Of a DNA stretch of 64,000 nucleotides, positions 54,801 to 64,000 are shown piece after piece; the stretch's first letter is position 1, and the number at the start of each line of letters is the position of its first letter. This stretch comes from Anisodus tanguticus (lineage: Eukaryota; Streptophyta; Magnoliopsida; Solanales; Solanaceae), in the NCBI GenBank assembly GCA_034509755.1, contig CM067561.1, positions 3,414,646-3,478,645 on the forward strand, written 5' to 3'. The notes beneath the pieces were generated by a model that worked only from the letters and a program-made list of their open reading frames with translations, did not search any database and had not been told where the DNA came from. Position numbers and translations under genes: made by a program.

Positions 54801-56810
54801 AACCTTGTTCTAGCAAGCAGAATAAGGAGGACGATGAGTTTTATAATATTTTAGCTCAATTCAAAGACTTGAATATTAATGTCCTCAAAGGTGATAACCT
54901 GGTGGAATTATTAAAATTGATCAAAGATCCAAATATGAGATCACAAATTATAGATCAGATTCAGGAGACTCCTGAACCTTCCCAAGGAAAGAAGGCCATA
55001 GAGAAGTCAAGTGCTTATTCTATGTCAGAACTAAAAAAGCAAATGAGGGAGAAGCAAGGTATTACTAGCACTCCCAGAGATTTGGAAAAAGAGATTAATA
55101 ATCTCAAACAAGAAATATTGGCTCTAAAAAAGAGTAATGATATCTTCGATGCCCGGATTACCAATATTGAAGGTAAAGGAAAAGAGAATATTATAGATTC
55201 AACAACAGTGGATGATATCTCCGACTTAGATAATCTTCTGGTAACAAAAGCCACTGACGAAACTCGTAATTTTTTACAAACCCTTGAACTAATCACTTTC
55301 CAAAAGTTTTATATTAAGATTAGTCTTTTAATTGATTATAATTTCAAAAAAGATTTTACTGTTCTTGTGGATTGTGGGGCAGATGTAAATTGTATACAAG
55401 AAGGTCTTATTCCTTCTACTTATTTTCATAAAACCACCCACAGTGTTCGATCTGCTAATGGGCAGAAATTGCAAATTACTTTTAAATTACCAAAAGCTTA
55501 TATTTGCAATAATAAAACTTGTATAGCTGAAAGTTTTATTTTGGTAAAGGATATCTCCAGCCAAATCATTTTGGGCACTCCTTTTATACAAAAACTTTTC
55601 CCTATTACAAAAATTGATGAAAAGGGTATAGTAGGCACCTTTGACGGAAAACCTATTATTTTTCAGTTTATAACTGAACCTTTCTCTAGAATTTTAAATG
55701 AGCTTAAACATCGTCTGGTTCATAAACACCAACAGATTAGTTTTTTAAAGCAAGAGATTTATATTTTCAATATTGAAGAATTATTGAGAAATCCCAAGCT
55801 TAGACAAAAAATTGATTTGGTACAAAACCAGTTTTCTGTACAGGTTTGCAGTGACCTTCCCAATGCTTTTTGGGATAGAAAAAAACATATTGTTTCTCTG
55901 CCTTATGAGGATGATTTCAAAGAGGGTAATATCTCCACAAAAGCTAGACCTTGTCAGATGAATTCCGTATATTTGGAATTATGTAAAAAAGAAATTGCCT
56001 CTTTATTACAAAAGGGTTTGATAAAACCCTCAAAATCCCCTTGGTCTTGTACGGCTTTTTATGTCAATAAGCATGCTGAGTAGGAAAGGGGAGTTCCCCG
56101 ACTTGTTATTAATTATAAACCGCTTAATAAAGCCCTTAAGTGGATTAGGTATCCCATCCTCAACAAAAAGGATTTACTTGATAGAATAAATAGCGCTATT
56201 ATATTTTTTAAATTCGATTTAAAATCCGGTTACTAGCAGATCCAGATTAAAGAAGCAGATAGATATAAAACTGCTTTTAATGTTCCTATGGGACAGTATG
56301 AATGGAATGTTATGCCTTTTGGTTTGAAAAACGCTCCTTCAGAATTTCAAAATATTATGAATGATATTTTTATGTCTTATAGCAATTTTATCATTGTTTA
56401 TATAGATGATATATTAGTATATTCTAATAATATTGAAACTCATTTCAAGCATTTAGATTTATTTAAAAAGATCATTATCTAGAATGGTTTAGTCATATCA
56501 AAACCAAAAATGGCCCTTTTTCAAACTACTGTGAGATTTTTAGGCCATAATATTGAAAAGGGAAATATTATTCCCATTAATAGGAGTATTGAATTTGCTT
56601 TAAAATTCCCAGATATTATAACCAACAAAACTCAGCTCCAGAGATTTTTGGGCAGCTCAACCATCTTATATGAAAGGCTGAAAAAAGTTCCTACATCATG
56701 GACAGATAATCATACACAAACTGTCAAACGAATCAAGATCAAGGTTCATAACCTTCCTTGCCTCACTCTGGCAAATCCAACTTGGCAAAAAATTATAGGA
56801 ACTGATGCCA
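51845..56810 (+). pseudogene. florendovirus ORF1 polyprotein: movement, coat, protease, reverse transcriptase
   Basis: One register (that of 51845) is kept from start to end apart from a compensated shift around 52170-52540. Movement domain 52020-52700 (VQVVFKSLTLRG, then GPVYFNAYPNLQVSL). Coat region 53049-54600, ending in the zinc knuckle CWKCGRTGHYYKDC at 54553-54594. Protease near 55340-55640, with Asp-Cys-Gly at 55370-55378 where Asp-Thr/Ser-Gly is usual, and ILGTPFIQ. Reverse transcriptase 55950-56660, with VPMGQYEWNVMPFGLKNAPS and YIDD at 56399-56410. Stops include 51866, 52970, 53498, 53978, 54446, 56081 and 56480. The RNase H is cut off at about 56810. Confidence 0.9.
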
Positions 56811-56845
56811 TAGAAATATCTGAGGGGAATTCCTCATCCATAAAC
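56801..56845. other. head-to-head viral junction with ORF2-derived filler
   Basis: After GAACTGATG of the RNase H start, the sequence continues as the complement of ORF2 (same as 57731-57778), then switches to the inverted leader at about 56843. The shared GAACTGATG at both source sites is a likely microhomology. Confidence 0.75.
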
Positions 56846-57080
56846 GAGTAATAGATCATACAGAGAAGTACTATAAGAGGTGTTTTATTTACGGGTATAA
56901 ACAGTCCTGTCAGGGACGTCCTAGCTCAGAACAGATTCAAAACACCTTAACGCCACCATGGCTCATCGGGCTATAACAGAATCATCAGCCTGAGTTTCAG
57001 ACATTCCGCATGTACTGTTCTCTGCCCAACCTTAGTACTTTCTCACATGAATCATTAGCTATATAATAGCATTAGTACCA
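56846..57080 (-). promoter_or_regulatory. viral leader, inverted copy
   Basis: Reverse complement of 51592-51831 in content, truncated just before the primer site. Confidence 0.85.
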
Positions 57081-57328
57081 TGATTCCAAGTAGACTAGTG
57101 CAACATAAGCTCAACACAAAGGAATTAGCCGCTCATGGGCTAATCTGAACAATATAATTAATTATAAGAAATTAAAATACAAAAAATTAAATTACCTAAG
57201 ATGAAGAGATTGTGCTCAGTACCGGAGAGGATGTAAAGTAAAACTTAAACTTTTATTTAGGAGAGTTTTTACAAAGAGTAGAGAGAGCTGTTGGCGAAAG
57301 CCTGCCTCTCTTCTTCACTTCTGAATCC

Positions 57329-57345
57329 TTTTATAATGGATTCTA
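57329..57345 (-). promoter_or_regulatory. viral TATA box (minus strand)
   Basis: CCATTATAAAAGGATTC on the minus strand lies between the end of ORF2 and the leader, the place of the pregenomic RNA promoter. The transcribed strand then holds GAAGAAGAGAGGCAGGC. Confidence 0.65.
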
Positions 57346-57589
57346 ACAAATAAAGTCGCCTATTGGTGGTCGACAATTAAAAAGTAAACAGTGGCCAAAG
57401 TGGCCGACAATTGAAAAGTAAATAGTGGCCTAACAGGTGGCCAATAATCCTAAAAGATAAAAAATAAAAAGTAAAATCGGCCAAAACTTATGGGCCCTAC
57501 TAACGTACAATAATTTATCTACTTTATTAAAGTAGATTCCATTGGTTCGGTGGCTTTTTATGATGGGTCCACCAACTGCTTTTTGTGTA

Positions 57590-58989
57590 TTATGCTTTTT
57601 CTTTCTTTTTGTTTTTTCCTGAGCTGGAGGATGCCTCCATCTTTTCCTGAAACTTCGAAACATATTCATGAATATCGAAATCTGCATCATAGGGGTCTTG
57701 GGAGTCCTGAATATCTTCCTCCTCTGTATGAACTGATGTCATAGAAGTATCTGAGGGGAATTCCTCATCCAGATTTTTCATTAAATCTTTCTTTACTTCT
57801 GCCATATAGGACGATATAATTTCTGCTTTTGATATCACACCTTTTTTTAAGCTGTATTTTCCTGGCAATATGCTGGAAAGGGCTATTAGCTTCTGATTGA
57901 GGTCGTTCTTCTTTTAATTTGGTATAACCTTCCACAGCTGAGGTTATCTAGTCTATGATTTCTTGTCCATTCAAAATACCTTCATTGGTTTTAAGTAATA
58001 ATTTTTTCCAAAACCTGATATAATAGGTTTGTTGCAGACAAGGAATTTGTTTCGGAGTATAACCCACCTCTACTAACCATCTCATAATCCATGGAATGGA
58101 AAATTCTATGAAAAATGCATATTAGCAATGCCATTTATAATAGTATTTTGTTCCTCTAATTTTATGATCTTTGGAGAGACATCAATCCATTCGTATATAA
58201 ACCTTTAAAAGTCTGTGGCAGAATATTAACTGATGGACCATATGTTATCCACCAATGCCAAAACCAATTTGGAATGTCCTGTTTATAAACATGGGAACAT
58301 ATTTTTATAAACCAAGAATGTTTCTTGTTTGGATTTTCATATAAAAATATTTTATAAAAGCTTTCTATATAATCCCAATAGTTAAATTTAACCTGAATCC
58401 TTTGTTCAGGATGGAAATATTCCCTTTCTTTTGACGTACTGAATCCCCAATCTTCTGGAGTAAAAATCTTTTTTATAATAATTTTAGAAAAGTTATAAAC
58501 TTTCTTAGTATGCATCGGGAAATATTGCTGAATTTCAGCTGATCCCGTAGTAGTGAGAATGGTCTCATAACACATTCTTGATTTATAAGTCAAGATGGGG
58601 TATGACCCAGCTTCTAAATACCTTTCCATGAGTTTCCATGGCTCCTCTTTCCATTGTAGATCTTTATGATCGAGAATAAGTATAACATCTTTTTTCTCAT
58701 GTTTTTCATATCCTTCATCATCTTGCTCCTCATGAGCCACTTCTGCATATGATGGTTGTGATGATGGCTGTGTGTTATCATTTTCTCCTCTGGATTTTAT
58801 AAAATCCATGAACTGTTGATATAATGAACTTTCTTTATCAATGGCTGAAGTCCATGTTTGTGCTATAAGCTTTTTATTACCTTGCTGGACAATAGTATTA
58901 CCTTGTCCAGTTCCTCTACCTCTTCCACCGCGTCCTCTATAATTTGAGTCGCCGCCTTGCCAATTAGGCCTCATCATCTTGTATAACAA
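57590..58989 (-). pseudogene. florendovirus ORF2, function unknown
   Basis: The frame opens at 58989 with an Arg/Gly-rich N-terminus (GGRGRGTGQGN) and stays open for 275 codons to 58162; it is then broken, and resumes at 57868 with an acidic C-terminal segment ending in a Ser/Lys-rich tail at 57590. A central block (WFIKICSHVYKQDIPNWFWHWW) is Trp-rich. Florendoviruses carry such a second gene downstream of the polyprotein; its role is not established. The RGG-like start could bind nucleic acid (inference). Confidence 0.75.
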
Positions 58990-59042
58990 AACTATTAGTT
59001 TATGAATTTAGATACTCGCTAGTTAAGAAATCAGGTAGACTA

Positions 59043-59403
59043 TTATCTGTCCCTTTTTTTATAATGGATCTCAAAATCAAATGGTGCTAATAAAGTTTGC
59101 AATCTAGCAAACATTTGTTTAGAAATATCGTGCTTGCAATCTTTATTAAACATGAATTTAGCCGGCTGACAATCAGTATTTATAATAAACTTTTGATTGT
59201 ATAAGTCTCCTTGGAAATTTAGGACACTTTTTACAATTGCCAGAATTTCTTTCGCAACTGTAGAGTAATTCTTTTGGCAGGATTCCATTTGCCAGAATAA
59301 AATTGTATCAAGTATTCCTGGTTATCAACTGGGGAGTACTGTTTTAGAATACTTCCATACCCAATATCTGAGGCATTAGTTTCTATAATTTTTTGCCAAT
59401 TCA
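59043..59403 (-). pseudogene. florendovirus RNase H domain, inverted
   Basis: Read on the minus strand from 59403: WQKIIETNASDIGYGSILKQ, where the usual first catalytic Asp-Ala-Ser reads Asn-Ala-Ser, then STVAKEILAIV (Glu) and FIINTDCQPAKF (Asp). It begins at the same viral coordinate where the plus-strand half ends. A stop separates the first part from 59288. Confidence 0.82.
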
Positions 59404-59441
59404 ATCCCTAATCGACCCCACAACCCATAATCACCAACCAT
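59404..59441. repeat. 38-bp direct repeat, right of viral block
   Basis: Identical to 51554-51591. Confidence 0.95.
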
Positions 59442-59970
59442 CACCAATATCAATCACCATATAATTTTTTTTTAATTAATATAGTATTTTATTAAATTTT
59501 ATACTTATCATTTTCTAAATAAAGACAAATCTTATACATTCAAATACTCAAAAAACAAACAGTTAATTATTTAGTACCATGATCTTAATATTTATGTATC
59601 TATTCAAATTCAGACATCTACATCTTAATGTAGATCTTAATATTTAGATGTGCATTAAGATTCAGACGTCTTAATCTTAATGAAAAGAAATGAGGCCAAA
59701 GGCTCCTCTCTCTATCAATGGGTTACCTAACCACAACAAACAACACCCGAACAACTCCAACAACACATGTATCTAATTTTATTTTATTTTTTTTGTAGTT
59801 TAAAATAAAATCTGATGAATTGATCTCGACAACTAAGTCACCATATAATGAATCACATTGATCACTCACATAAACTTGTACTTTATTATTTCATATACAA
59901 TTATTTATTTAATATTTTATGTTAATAATATTAATTATTTTACAAAAGCGTATGCTTCATGTCTCAGCAC
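59442..59970. other. host flank with short CTTAATRTTTAGATG-type repeats
   Basis: At 59580-59690 the words ATTCAGAYRTCT and CTTAATG recur in both orientations, suggesting a small decayed MITE. Nothing else recognised. Confidence 0.4.
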
Positions 59971-59989
59971 ACACGTGCAATGCACGTGT
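59971..59989 (+). repeat. hairpin resembling a Helitron 3' end
   Basis: ACACGTGCA-A-TGCACGTGT, a perfect 9-bp stem, followed by CGAAT rather than CTRRT. Possibly a decayed Helitron terminus. Confidence 0.4.
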
Positions 59990-61470
59990 CGAATATATAT
60001 ATGAGTTTTGATTGTCACTGACAAATTTAAAACTTATAATTTAAACTTTATATATGATATAAATAGAAAATCTTCTAGGAATTTGTTATGAAATATACCT
60101 CATTTTTAATTATCTTTTGTATTACTTGCACTAAAGTTATCACTCTCTGTTATTTTCTCGTGTGTAAATAGAAATTAGAATTTCAAGTATTATTAATAAA
60201 ATTAAATTTTTTGATCGTGCTCATTTATTTTATTATAAAACTTCATTAAATTATATATTCAGTCAAAATTTTTACTTTTTTCCTCTCGAAATATTATTAA
60301 TTTTTATTGTTAATTTGTTACATAGATTAAAAATAAATCATCATTTTAAAGAAGTATGAAAAAGAGATAAAAGTTGATAATGTAAGGACAAAATAGATAT
60401 TTAGAACGTCAATTAATATTTGGGGAATATGTCTATTGTTCAAAGTTGAAGGATAAATTTATTTTTTAAAAGAAAAATTGGGTGTACAAATGATTATCAC
60501 TCATATGGCCACATCTTGGGTAGGATTTATAGTATGTAGAAATGTAAATGTTCGATTTTGAAATACATGCATCATCGAGTAATGTATGAGTCATGTCACT
60601 GGTGTGCATAGGGTAACTTGCTCATTTTAATTAGCGATTATTAGTTATACTTTTGAATTCTCACATTTTCACACGTATATAGTGACTTTTTCCCAATCAC
60701 ATGTATAGTAACCATTCTATGCATTTGTACAATGCACACAATGACGACCAATCATGAAATAAAGGAAAATGGTATCTTTAAAACTGTCGAGTTATTGATT
60801 CTTTTCTTTTGGCGACAACAATTCCATGGGGACATTAATTATACAGCTAAGACTAGAACAAAAACAAAGAGGGTCATGTCGAAAGTAACTGACCGTACTC
60901 TACTGAGCAACTTAAGAACTTGCCACTCCAAATGTTTCAAGTAGAAGATATATATCAAAATTAAAGTCATACTTATTAGACAATCAATTCGATAAGTATT
61001 TGAGGAAGCTTTATTGGTTAAACCTCAGTTAAGAGGGTTTGCTATTAATTTGGTGATCCAGAAAATAGATTGAAGAATATTTAAATTATTCTGAAGAAAA
61101 AGGACTAGATGGAGCTGAATACAAACTTAACTATTAATATTAGTACACATAACGTTCGAAATATCTACTCAAATACGTCATCCAGTCCGTATTATCTGTT
61201 CTCTAATATTTTTGACATTTTTTATGAAAGATATTTAATAGTCATAATCATAACAATATATGTCTAAAATATACCTAAATTCACTTTTAAATATCTTGCG
61301 CAATTAACACTTCACTAATTGGAATAAGAGTAGACTTTAAGAAAAAAAGTAATAAATGAATTCTTGTTTTTCTAAAACGTCAAACATTTTAAAACAAAAT
61401 TTAGCTTGTTAAATGAGTAACATTTGAGACAAGATTGTAGAAGTTAGAATCGATGTTTACTGGCATAATG
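59990..61470. other. no recognisable feature
   Basis: AT-rich sequence. The frame at 60732-60944 has no recognisable domain. No RNA gene or clear repeat. Confidence 0.5.
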
Positions 61471-62991
61471 TGTCACAATCTGATATTTTATCAAATTGTG
61501 ATCTGAGCGAACCAACTTAAATATTTCTACCCTTGGGATACTCTATATGTTATATATCTTTATACAACCTTTGAAAAGAAAGAAATCATAAATCATGAAA
61601 ATGTAACGTGAAAACATGTCATGAAATCTCCAATTAGACATAAAATATAATGTCAATGCTTAAACCTTCGTAATAAAAAAAAGAATGCATAATCCCTGTT
61701 AGGTCTACGAATTCCGTAAATCATAAGAACTAATGAAATGCACGAGATAAGAGTATTTCTCAACTATCTCACAAAAAATATATAAATCTAAATAAATTAT
61801 TATGTGTACCTCCATTGAAAGCAAGAGAGCTCACCAAAAGTCTGCAAGGGGTGATAAAAGTCATAACCTGCTATCTAATTGTCAGCAACATCTGTGCCTA
61901 CATTAGCATTATAGGCCAATGTAGCTTCCATCAAAATGGAGCATGAGTAATGACGTCCTAATCACCCTATGAATATTATCGATTCCCTCGCTAAGTTTGG
62001 AATGGAACTTATTAAAACATGAACTACATAAACATAAAAACATTTAAAATACTTACACACATAAATCATTCGAATGTTGTATGAACAATTTGTCTCTATA
62101 GGAAGCATTTGTATTTTATTTTATGTTGGAGAGTACCACGCGACTCTGACATACTTAATATTAAACCATCATATGATTAATTAGATGGCGGACGATCACA
62201 TCCAATTGACTAGGCCATCTCCTCCTTGTGACGTTCTTTTGCTAGGACGTGTGTATCTTATGCCGAGCTGACGACTTTTACTATCCTACTCTGGCACGAG
62301 TAGTTTCGAGGTAGATTGTTATCCAACCAAAGCTACAAATACCCTTCTCAAATATCTAAAGTGACTCCCAAAAACTTTTTGAACAAATTCATTTCAGCAT
62401 GTTAGACTTCAAATTTTTGTATAACTTTTCATTCCAACACTTCATATAACATTCTTGACATGAAACACATGGTACAAATGCTCAAGAAGTTCATGAAATT
62501 TTGTAATGCAACTTAATAACTTTCAAACTTCAATTCAGGTATAATCATGTAATTATAGCCTTAAAGAGGTACTAGAGCACTTAAATCATGTCACTTTAAC
62601 ATTTAAAACACAACTTGAAAGATTTATGCTTACTCAGTTCAATTGAACACTATATATGAACTATCTACATTAAAGTGTTTTATCAAACTCGTTATAGGCA
62701 TATATTTTTGTGACGAAAAACCTTAAAGCGAAGGAATATCTTAACTCACCTTGAATTTCTTTTTCAAATTAAACGTTAGCTTTAAAGAGTTTCAATAACA
62801 ATCAAAAATCTCAATCTACTGTAAATATCGTAGTCAATGTTCGTTCAAGTCCCAGTAGAACTAAATTCAATTCAATGTTTAGCTAAAAAGCGTTAATTTC
62901 AAAGTCTTAATTCAAGGCGATGCATGGAACTTTTCCTTGATGGGTATTCTTGAAGGATTTTTGAAAATCTAAAGATTTCAAAGTTCATGGA
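61471..62991 (+). repeat. older chromovirus-like LTR
   Basis: It begins TGTCACAATCTGA and carries GATCTGAGCGAACCAACT, which also occurs (as GCCTGAGCGAACCAACT) in the LTR starting at 62992. Later blocks (CACCAAAAGTCTGCAAGG..., GCCGAGCTGACGACTTTTAC) are typical of this LTR family. It is more decayed than its neighbour; the right limit is set by the next LTR. Confidence 0.55.
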
Positions 62992-63794
62992 TGTCACACC
63001 CCAACCTTGGGGTTGGCCAGCACCTGAAGGCCTGAGCGAACCAACTATAGCACTTGGAATCTCTAACACGAAACTTGGACCGACAAGGCCTCCAAATAAC
63101 CATAACATGATAAGAATGTACAAACGGCAAGCAGAAGACGCCCAACAATAGTATATATACGTAACTGAGGCCGTCAAGGCCATATCAAGAGTATCAACGA
63201 CTAACAAGAAGGCGGGAAAGGCCAAACAAAATCAATACACACTGATACTAGTCAACAAGCCTCTAAGGGTACTATAATACAACAACTGGTCGGGACAGGG
63301 CCCCACCATACCCAAAATGCCAAAACATATATGTATATGTACCTATCGACTCCAATACCAACTCCGGAGAAGTGGAGTGCGACTACGAGCAACTGAAAGT
63401 AAGTACCCTACTGGAGAGGTATGTCTGCCTGCCTATCTGTACCCGTGGACATAAACACAATGCCCTAGGAAAGGGAACGTCAGTACAAAAGATGTACTAA
63501 ATATGTAAGACAAATAGTATAAATAAACAAGAATGTAATACAAGAGAAGAAGGTACAAAAGTCAACCTGGAACTCAGAAAGAGCCACTAAGGGCATACCA
63601 CAAGCACAACCATGAACATATGTATGTAAGTAGAAATCGGTCTACTCTATGGGGCCATATAGTATAATATCAAATCCATTTGTACGGTGAGCGTATAATA
63701 AACTGCCCGGCCATATAGGATGTGGTGTATTAGCCCAACTGATGTGCACATATAAGTGTCTGCCCGACCGACTATAGCGCGACGCGATGTGAAA

Positions 63795-63825
<31 letters not shown>

Positions 63826-64000
63826 AGTTCAATGCAAGACAGACATCAAGGGATACTATGAACAGAGTTGAAGTGACCTATGGTCGTTATCCTCCGACTA
63901 TCGTTATTGTCGCTACGTTCTTCAGCCTTAATCTAACCATTCTGAGACATATGGGATGTGGAAGTTGCTATTGATATGAAGTATAGAAGAGATATGATTA
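62992..64000 (+). repeat. younger chromovirus-like LTR, cut by the window end
   Basis: It begins TGTCACACCCCAACCTTGGG, a start common among Solanaceae gypsy LTRs, and contains GGAACGTCAGTACAAAAG (63475). A (TA)n run is at about 63798-63824. The internal region and other LTR lie outside the window, so the element class is inferred. Confidence 0.65.

Larger units (their letters stand above)
51592..59403. mobile_element. endogenous pararetrovirus 2 (Florendovirus-like), two opposed halves
   Basis: Plus-strand half 51592 to about 56810: leader, tRNA-Met primer site, one long polyprotein frame (movement, coat, protease, reverse transcriptase). Minus-strand half 59403 to about 56846: RNase H, a second gene, promoter and leader. 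Flipping the right half would give one genome with a terminally repeated leader. A movement-coat-pol polyprotein plus one downstream gene fits the genus Florendovirus. The block lies between exact 38-bp direct repeats. Confidence 0.88.

Noticed and set aside
51592..59403. Simple inversion within one florendovirus genome
   Set aside because: The breakpoint sequence is present in both halves and the leaders differ by about 8%, which a single inversion does not explain.

Overview
This is a plant nuclear window that I read as Solanaceae. The support is the mix of families: Tat-type Ty3/gypsy, short-LTR Ty1/copia, a tRNA-derived SINE with a SolS-like layout, and two endogenous pararetroviruses (Caulimoviridae). 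The genus cannot be fixed from the sequence. I found no host protein-coding gene. Almost all recognisable sequence is transposons, viral copies and their debris, and the open frames are mobile-element genes in various states of decay.

Layout. 1-1502: deleted Ty1/copia remnant. 1946-3134: long-TIR Mutator-like element with target duplication. 3446-3718: hAT-like MITE. 3860-4290 (minus): gypsy protease remnant. 4674-9790: young but mutated Ty1/copia element with nearly identical LTRs and target duplication ATATT. 10040-10935: decayed LTR-like tract. 11444-13042: an LTR fused to a complete tRNA-Asp sequence that includes the CCA end. 13534-15430: MITE and a Harbinger-like long-TIR element. 15549-38582: a 23 kb footprint of a Tat-lineage gypsy element on the minus strand. 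It carries a spliced antisense gene and a second, foreign LTR (20027-30529), and that LTR is itself interrupted by a Solendovirus/Cavemovirus-like pararetrovirus (about 22935-30450). 38590-45720: nest of Helitron-like debris holding a solo LTR (41603-42691) and a SINE (43956-44193). 45727-50894: Ty1/copia composite whose right end is an inverted LTR. 51592-59403: a Florendovirus-like pararetrovirus in two opposed halves flanked by an exact 38-bp direct repeat. 61471-64000: two generations of chromovirus-like LTRs.

How the parts relate. Nesting gives the order of events: the Tat element came first (its LTRs differ by roughly 4-5% by eye), then the foreign LTR, then the virus inside it. Decay is dominated by C-to-T/G-to-A type changes, as expected of methylated repeats. 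The most unusual structures are (i) the copia composite with two outward U3 ends, which fits self-primed plus-strand strong-stop DNA, (ii) the LTR joined to a CCA-bearing tRNA, which fits an LTR cDNA that kept its whole primer, and (iii) the two rearranged viral insertions. All comparisons were made by eye; no alignment or database search was run.
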